In this document: positions 62,320 through 64,000 of the stretch, in pieces | Position numbering within the stretch: position 1 is the stretch's first letter | Layout: the number at the start of each line of letters is the position of its first letter | Assembly (NCBI RefSeq): GCF_001722335.1 | Contig: NZ_MIHA01000009.1 | Coordinates: forward strand, 62,001-126,000 | Source of the DNA: Mycolicibacterium flavescens | GTDB lineage: Bacteria; Actinomycetota; Actinomycetes; Mycobacteriales; Mycobacteriaceae | Direction of reading: 5' to 3' | DNA length: 64,000 bases | Program-made: the position numbers and the translations under genes | Notes under the pieces: model-generated | Database searches by the model: none | Told to the model about the DNA's origin: nothing | Seen by the model: only the letters and a program-made list of their open reading frames with translations

Positions 62320-62377
62320 GACCAAACGTACAGGGAACTACTGACCAAACGTACAGGACAAAACTGTACGAATGGTC
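62320..62377. promoter_or_regulatory. Three operator half-sites between P450 and TetR genes
   Basis: GACCAAACGTACAG occurs at 62320-62333 and 62343-62356, and its inverse CTGTACGAATGGTC (12 of 14 matching) at 62364-62377. The last two form an inverted repeat with a 7-bp spacer. Likely binding site of the adjacent TetR protein. Confidence 0.7.
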
Positions 62378-62422
62378 AGCTAAAGTGTGAATGTCAGCAA
62401 GCCCACAGGAATGAGGCGCCAG

Positions 62423-62989
62423 ATGAGCACCCACCCGGTCGAGGTCGGCGGACCGACGCGGCAGCGCCTCATCGACGTCGCGATCGAGCTGTTCAAACAG
62501 CACAGCGTGGCCGGTACTTCGCTGCAGATGATCTCGGACGAACTGGGCCTGACCAAGTCGGCGATCTATCACCACTTCCGCACCCGCGACGAACTGCTGA
62601 CCGCGGTGATGGAACCGCTCATCGGTGAAGTGGGCGCGCTCGTCGTCGCCGCCGAGAAGCACCGCGGACCGCGCGCCCGCGCCGATCATCTGCTGCAGGG
62701 TTATGCGGCGCTGGCCGCGGCGAACCGTGAGCTGATCCCGTTGTTCACCGGCGACCCGAGCGTCGCTGCACTGCTGCAGGCCCGACCCGACTGGGCGGCG
62801 GTCGTCGAGCGGCAGATGATGCTGCTCGCCGCCGTGGAGCCCGGACTCGGGGGCCAGGTGAAGGCCACCCTCGTCATGTCGGGCATCGCCTCAGCCGCGG
62901 GTGTCGACTACGGCGACGTCGACGAAGCGACGTTGCGCGACCAGTTGCTCGCGGCCGGCCGGCGCACGCTGGGGCTGCGCGTGCGGTAG
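62423..62989 (+). CDS. TetR-family regulator of the P450-SDR operon
   Basis: 188 aa from ATG 62423 (MSTHPVEVGG); GTG 62387 and ATG 62411 are alternatives in the same frame. HTH: TRQRLIDVAIELFKQHS, SLQMISDELGLTKSAIYHHFRTRDELL. C-terminal domain Ala-rich. Divergent from the P450 gene, with three matching half-sites between them; probably its repressor. Confidence 0.85.
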   Translation: MSTHPVEVGGPTRQRLIDVAIELFKQHSVAGTSLQMISDELGLTKSAIYHHFRTRDELLTAVMEPLIGEVGALVVAAEKHRGPRARADHLLQGYAALAAANRELIPLFTGDPSVAALLQARPDWAAVVERQMMLLAAVEPGLGGQVKATLVMSGIASAAGVDYGDVDEATLRDQLLAAGRRTLGLRVR

Positions 62990-63008
62990 GGACGTACGCT
63001 GATCGGCG

Positions 63009-63362
63009 ATGCCAGAGGATCCGAGCGGTGAGCAGGAACCGGACTACCGGTTCACGCTGGCCAACGAGCGCACGTTTCTGGCCTGGATCCGCACCGCGCT
63101 GGCGCTGATCGCCGGCGGCATCGCGGTCGTGCAGTTCGTGCCGTCCTTCGGGATTCCGGGGGTGCGTCACGGTCTCGGCCTCGCGCTGACCGCGGGCGGG
63201 GGTGCGCTGGCGGCGCTGGCGGTGCGGCGTTGGCGACAGGTGCAGTCGGCGATGCGTCGCGACGAGGATCTGCCGCCGACCCGCGTGCCTGCGCTGCTCG
63301 GCGGGGCGTTGTTCGTGGTGACCGTCGCGGTGCTGATCGTGCTGATCACCTGGCCGGCCTGA
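63009..63362 (+). CDS. DUF202 (YidH-family) membrane protein
   Basis: 117 aa. The DUF202 motif FTLANERTFLAWIRTALALIAGGIAV opens the protein, and three membrane segments follow. Function unknown. Its stop is 1 bp from the next gene, also DUF202. Confidence 0.82.
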   Translation: MPEDPSGEQEPDYRFTLANERTFLAWIRTALALIAGGIAVVQFVPSFGIPGVRHGLGLALTAGGGALAALAVRRWRQVQSAMRRDEDLPPTRVPALLGGALFVVTVAVLIVLITWPA

Positions 63363-63363
63363 G

Positions 63364-63687
63364 ATGAGTCGACGCGCACCCTCGAAGCCGGGGCTGGCTG
63401 CCGAACGCACTCTGTTGTCCTGGGAGAGAAGCTCATTCGGGTTCCTCGTCGGCGGAGCGTTGGTGATGCTGCGCCAGCACGGCCCGCTGGGTCCGGCGCG
63501 GACGGCGTTGGCGGTCCTCGCGGTCTCGCTGGCCCTGCTGGTACTCGCGCTGGGGGTGCGGCGGTCACGCCGGTTCCGGATCGTCGGCGACGGGCTGGTC
63601 ACCTCGGCTCCGCACCTGGAGGTGGTGGCGATCGGTGCAGCGACCGTCGCGTTCGCGACTGCCGTCGTCGTGGTGCTGCTCTCCTGA
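63364..63687 (+). CDS. DUF202 membrane protein
   Basis: 107 aa. Starts AAERTLLSWERSSFGFLVGGALVML, a divergent version of the DUF202 motif, then two further membrane segments. Forms a two-gene operon with the previous DUF202 gene; the two may form a heteromer. A hairpin follows directly. Confidence 0.78.
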   Translation: MSRRAPSKPGLAAERTLLSWERSSFGFLVGGALVMLRQHGPLGPARTALAVLAVSLALLVLALGVRRSRRFRIVGDGLVTSAPHLEVVAIGAATVAFATAVVVVLLS

Positions 63688-63695
63688 ACTGCGCG

Positions 63696-63754
63696 GCGAG
63701 TGGCCAGTTAACCAGCGCGGCGGGGCGGATTGCGCGCGATAAGTGGCCACTCGC
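63696..63754. terminator. Hairpin after the DUF202 pair
   Basis: GCGAGTGGCCA (63696-63706) pairs exactly with 63744-63754; three more base pairs form inside one mismatch. Loop about 30 nt. No T-run. Begins 8 bp after the stop, so it may be a terminator. Confidence 0.5.
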
Positions 63755-63859
63755 GACAGGAGACAAGGCCAGTCGTTGTTTGCTGAATCCACCTCGGGCG
63801 AACGCTGGCCGTCCTACCATCGGGGCACGCACCAGGCAGCTGATCCGGTGGAGGTTCGC

Positions 63860-64000
63860 ATGCTCAAGCTCACGTGCGCGGCGGCCGCGGCCGCTGTCGC
63901 TGCCATCGTGTCCGCCCCCGGCGCGGCGGCCCAGGAAGACGACTATCTCGCCGGCCTGGAGGACCGCTACCGGTTCCTCACCGCCGAGCAGATGTTGACC
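63860..64000 (+). CDS. Secreted DUF732-like protein, 3' end cut by window
   Basis: Only 47 codons are in the window. Signal peptide (KLTCAAAAAAVAAIVSAPGAAAQ), then DDYLAGLEDRYRFLTAEQMLT, which resembles the start of small secreted mycobacterial DUF732 proteins. GGAGG lies about 5 bp before ATG 63860. The rest is outside the window, so the family call is tentative. Confidence 0.6.
   Translation, partial: MLKLTCAAAAAAVAAIVSAPGAAAQEDDYLAGLEDRYRFLTAEQMLT

Noticed and set aside
1..64000. tRNA, rRNA, CRISPR arrays, insertion sequences, prophage
   Set aside because: No cloverleaf-like intergenic segment, repeat-spacer pattern, transposase or phage gene was seen.

Overview
The window is high-GC chromosomal DNA, densely coded on both strands, and almost certainly comes from a fast-growing mycobacterium (Mycolicibacterium type). 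Markers for this are an LpqN/LpqT-type lipoprotein, a 13E12-repeat HNH protein with a LexA/SOS box, an Rv2525c-like Tat protein, an Acg-type nitroreductase, an lpqS-cysK2-Rv0849-like block, an atypical second type II topoisomerase, an Arr rifamycin ADP-ribosyltransferase, and many GTG starts. I saw no tRNA, rRNA, insertion sequence, CRISPR array or phage gene. No stretch over 300 bp lacks a gene; the longest gaps (about 200-250 bp) hold promoters and operators.

Region 1 (1-12.8 kb): an amino-acid permease cut by the window edge and a threonine ammonia-lyase are followed by a TetR regulator and a tightly coupled ten-gene operon. The operon encodes quinate/shikimate dehydrogenase, an MHS transporter, PcaH, PcaG, PcaB, a fused PcaD-PcaC, PcaI, PcaJ, a type II dehydroquinase and a QsuB-type dehydroshikimate dehydratase. 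Together they take quinate or shikimate through protocatechuate to 3-oxoadipyl-CoA; only the final thiolase is missing here. Region 2 (12.8-16.5 kb): Arr, an LpqN/T lipoprotein, an Acg-like nitroreductase and an MpaB-family oxygenase, ending in a perfect 19-bp hairpin. Region 3 (16.6-21.6 kb): a TctCBA tripartite carboxylate transporter converges on a GntR regulator plus a talarate/galactarate-dehydratase-like enolase-superfamily enzyme.

Region 4 (21.6-30 kb): flavin monooxygenase with its TetR partner, a beta-propeller lipoprotein, a DMT exporter, a DUF488 protein, a secreted lipase-like protein, a coiled-coil cell-wall protein and a Tat-exported DUF1906 protein. Region 5 (30-38.5 kb): TopoNM-like topoisomerase subunits, an ArsR/SRPBCC pair behind an 18-bp palindrome, an R2-like diiron protein, a GltB-like FMN protein and a small secreted protein. 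Region 6 (38.5-47.4 kb): nitronate monooxygenase with a CynX/NimT transporter and a divergent GntR regulator, the 13E12 protein, SurE, a PfkB kinase, TenA and an ACS-family MFS transporter.

Region 7 (47.6-53.5 kb) looks like a copper or thiol stress island: an OmpR/HisKA two-component system, a Met-rich DUF305 lipoprotein, and LpqS-CysK2-MFS. Direct repeats resembling CopR boxes lie before both the regulator gene and the DUF305/lpqS divergent promoter. Region 8 (54-57.7 kb): a TetR gene with an upstream 65-aa protein faces a Rieske oxygenase-SnoaL-SDR-CMD operon across paired operators; the SDR lacks its catalytic lysine. Region 9 (57.8-64 kb): a CsbD-catalase fusion, an SDR and a P450 opposite a TetR gene with three operator half-sites, two DUF202 membrane proteins, a hairpin, and the start of a DUF732-like secreted protein.
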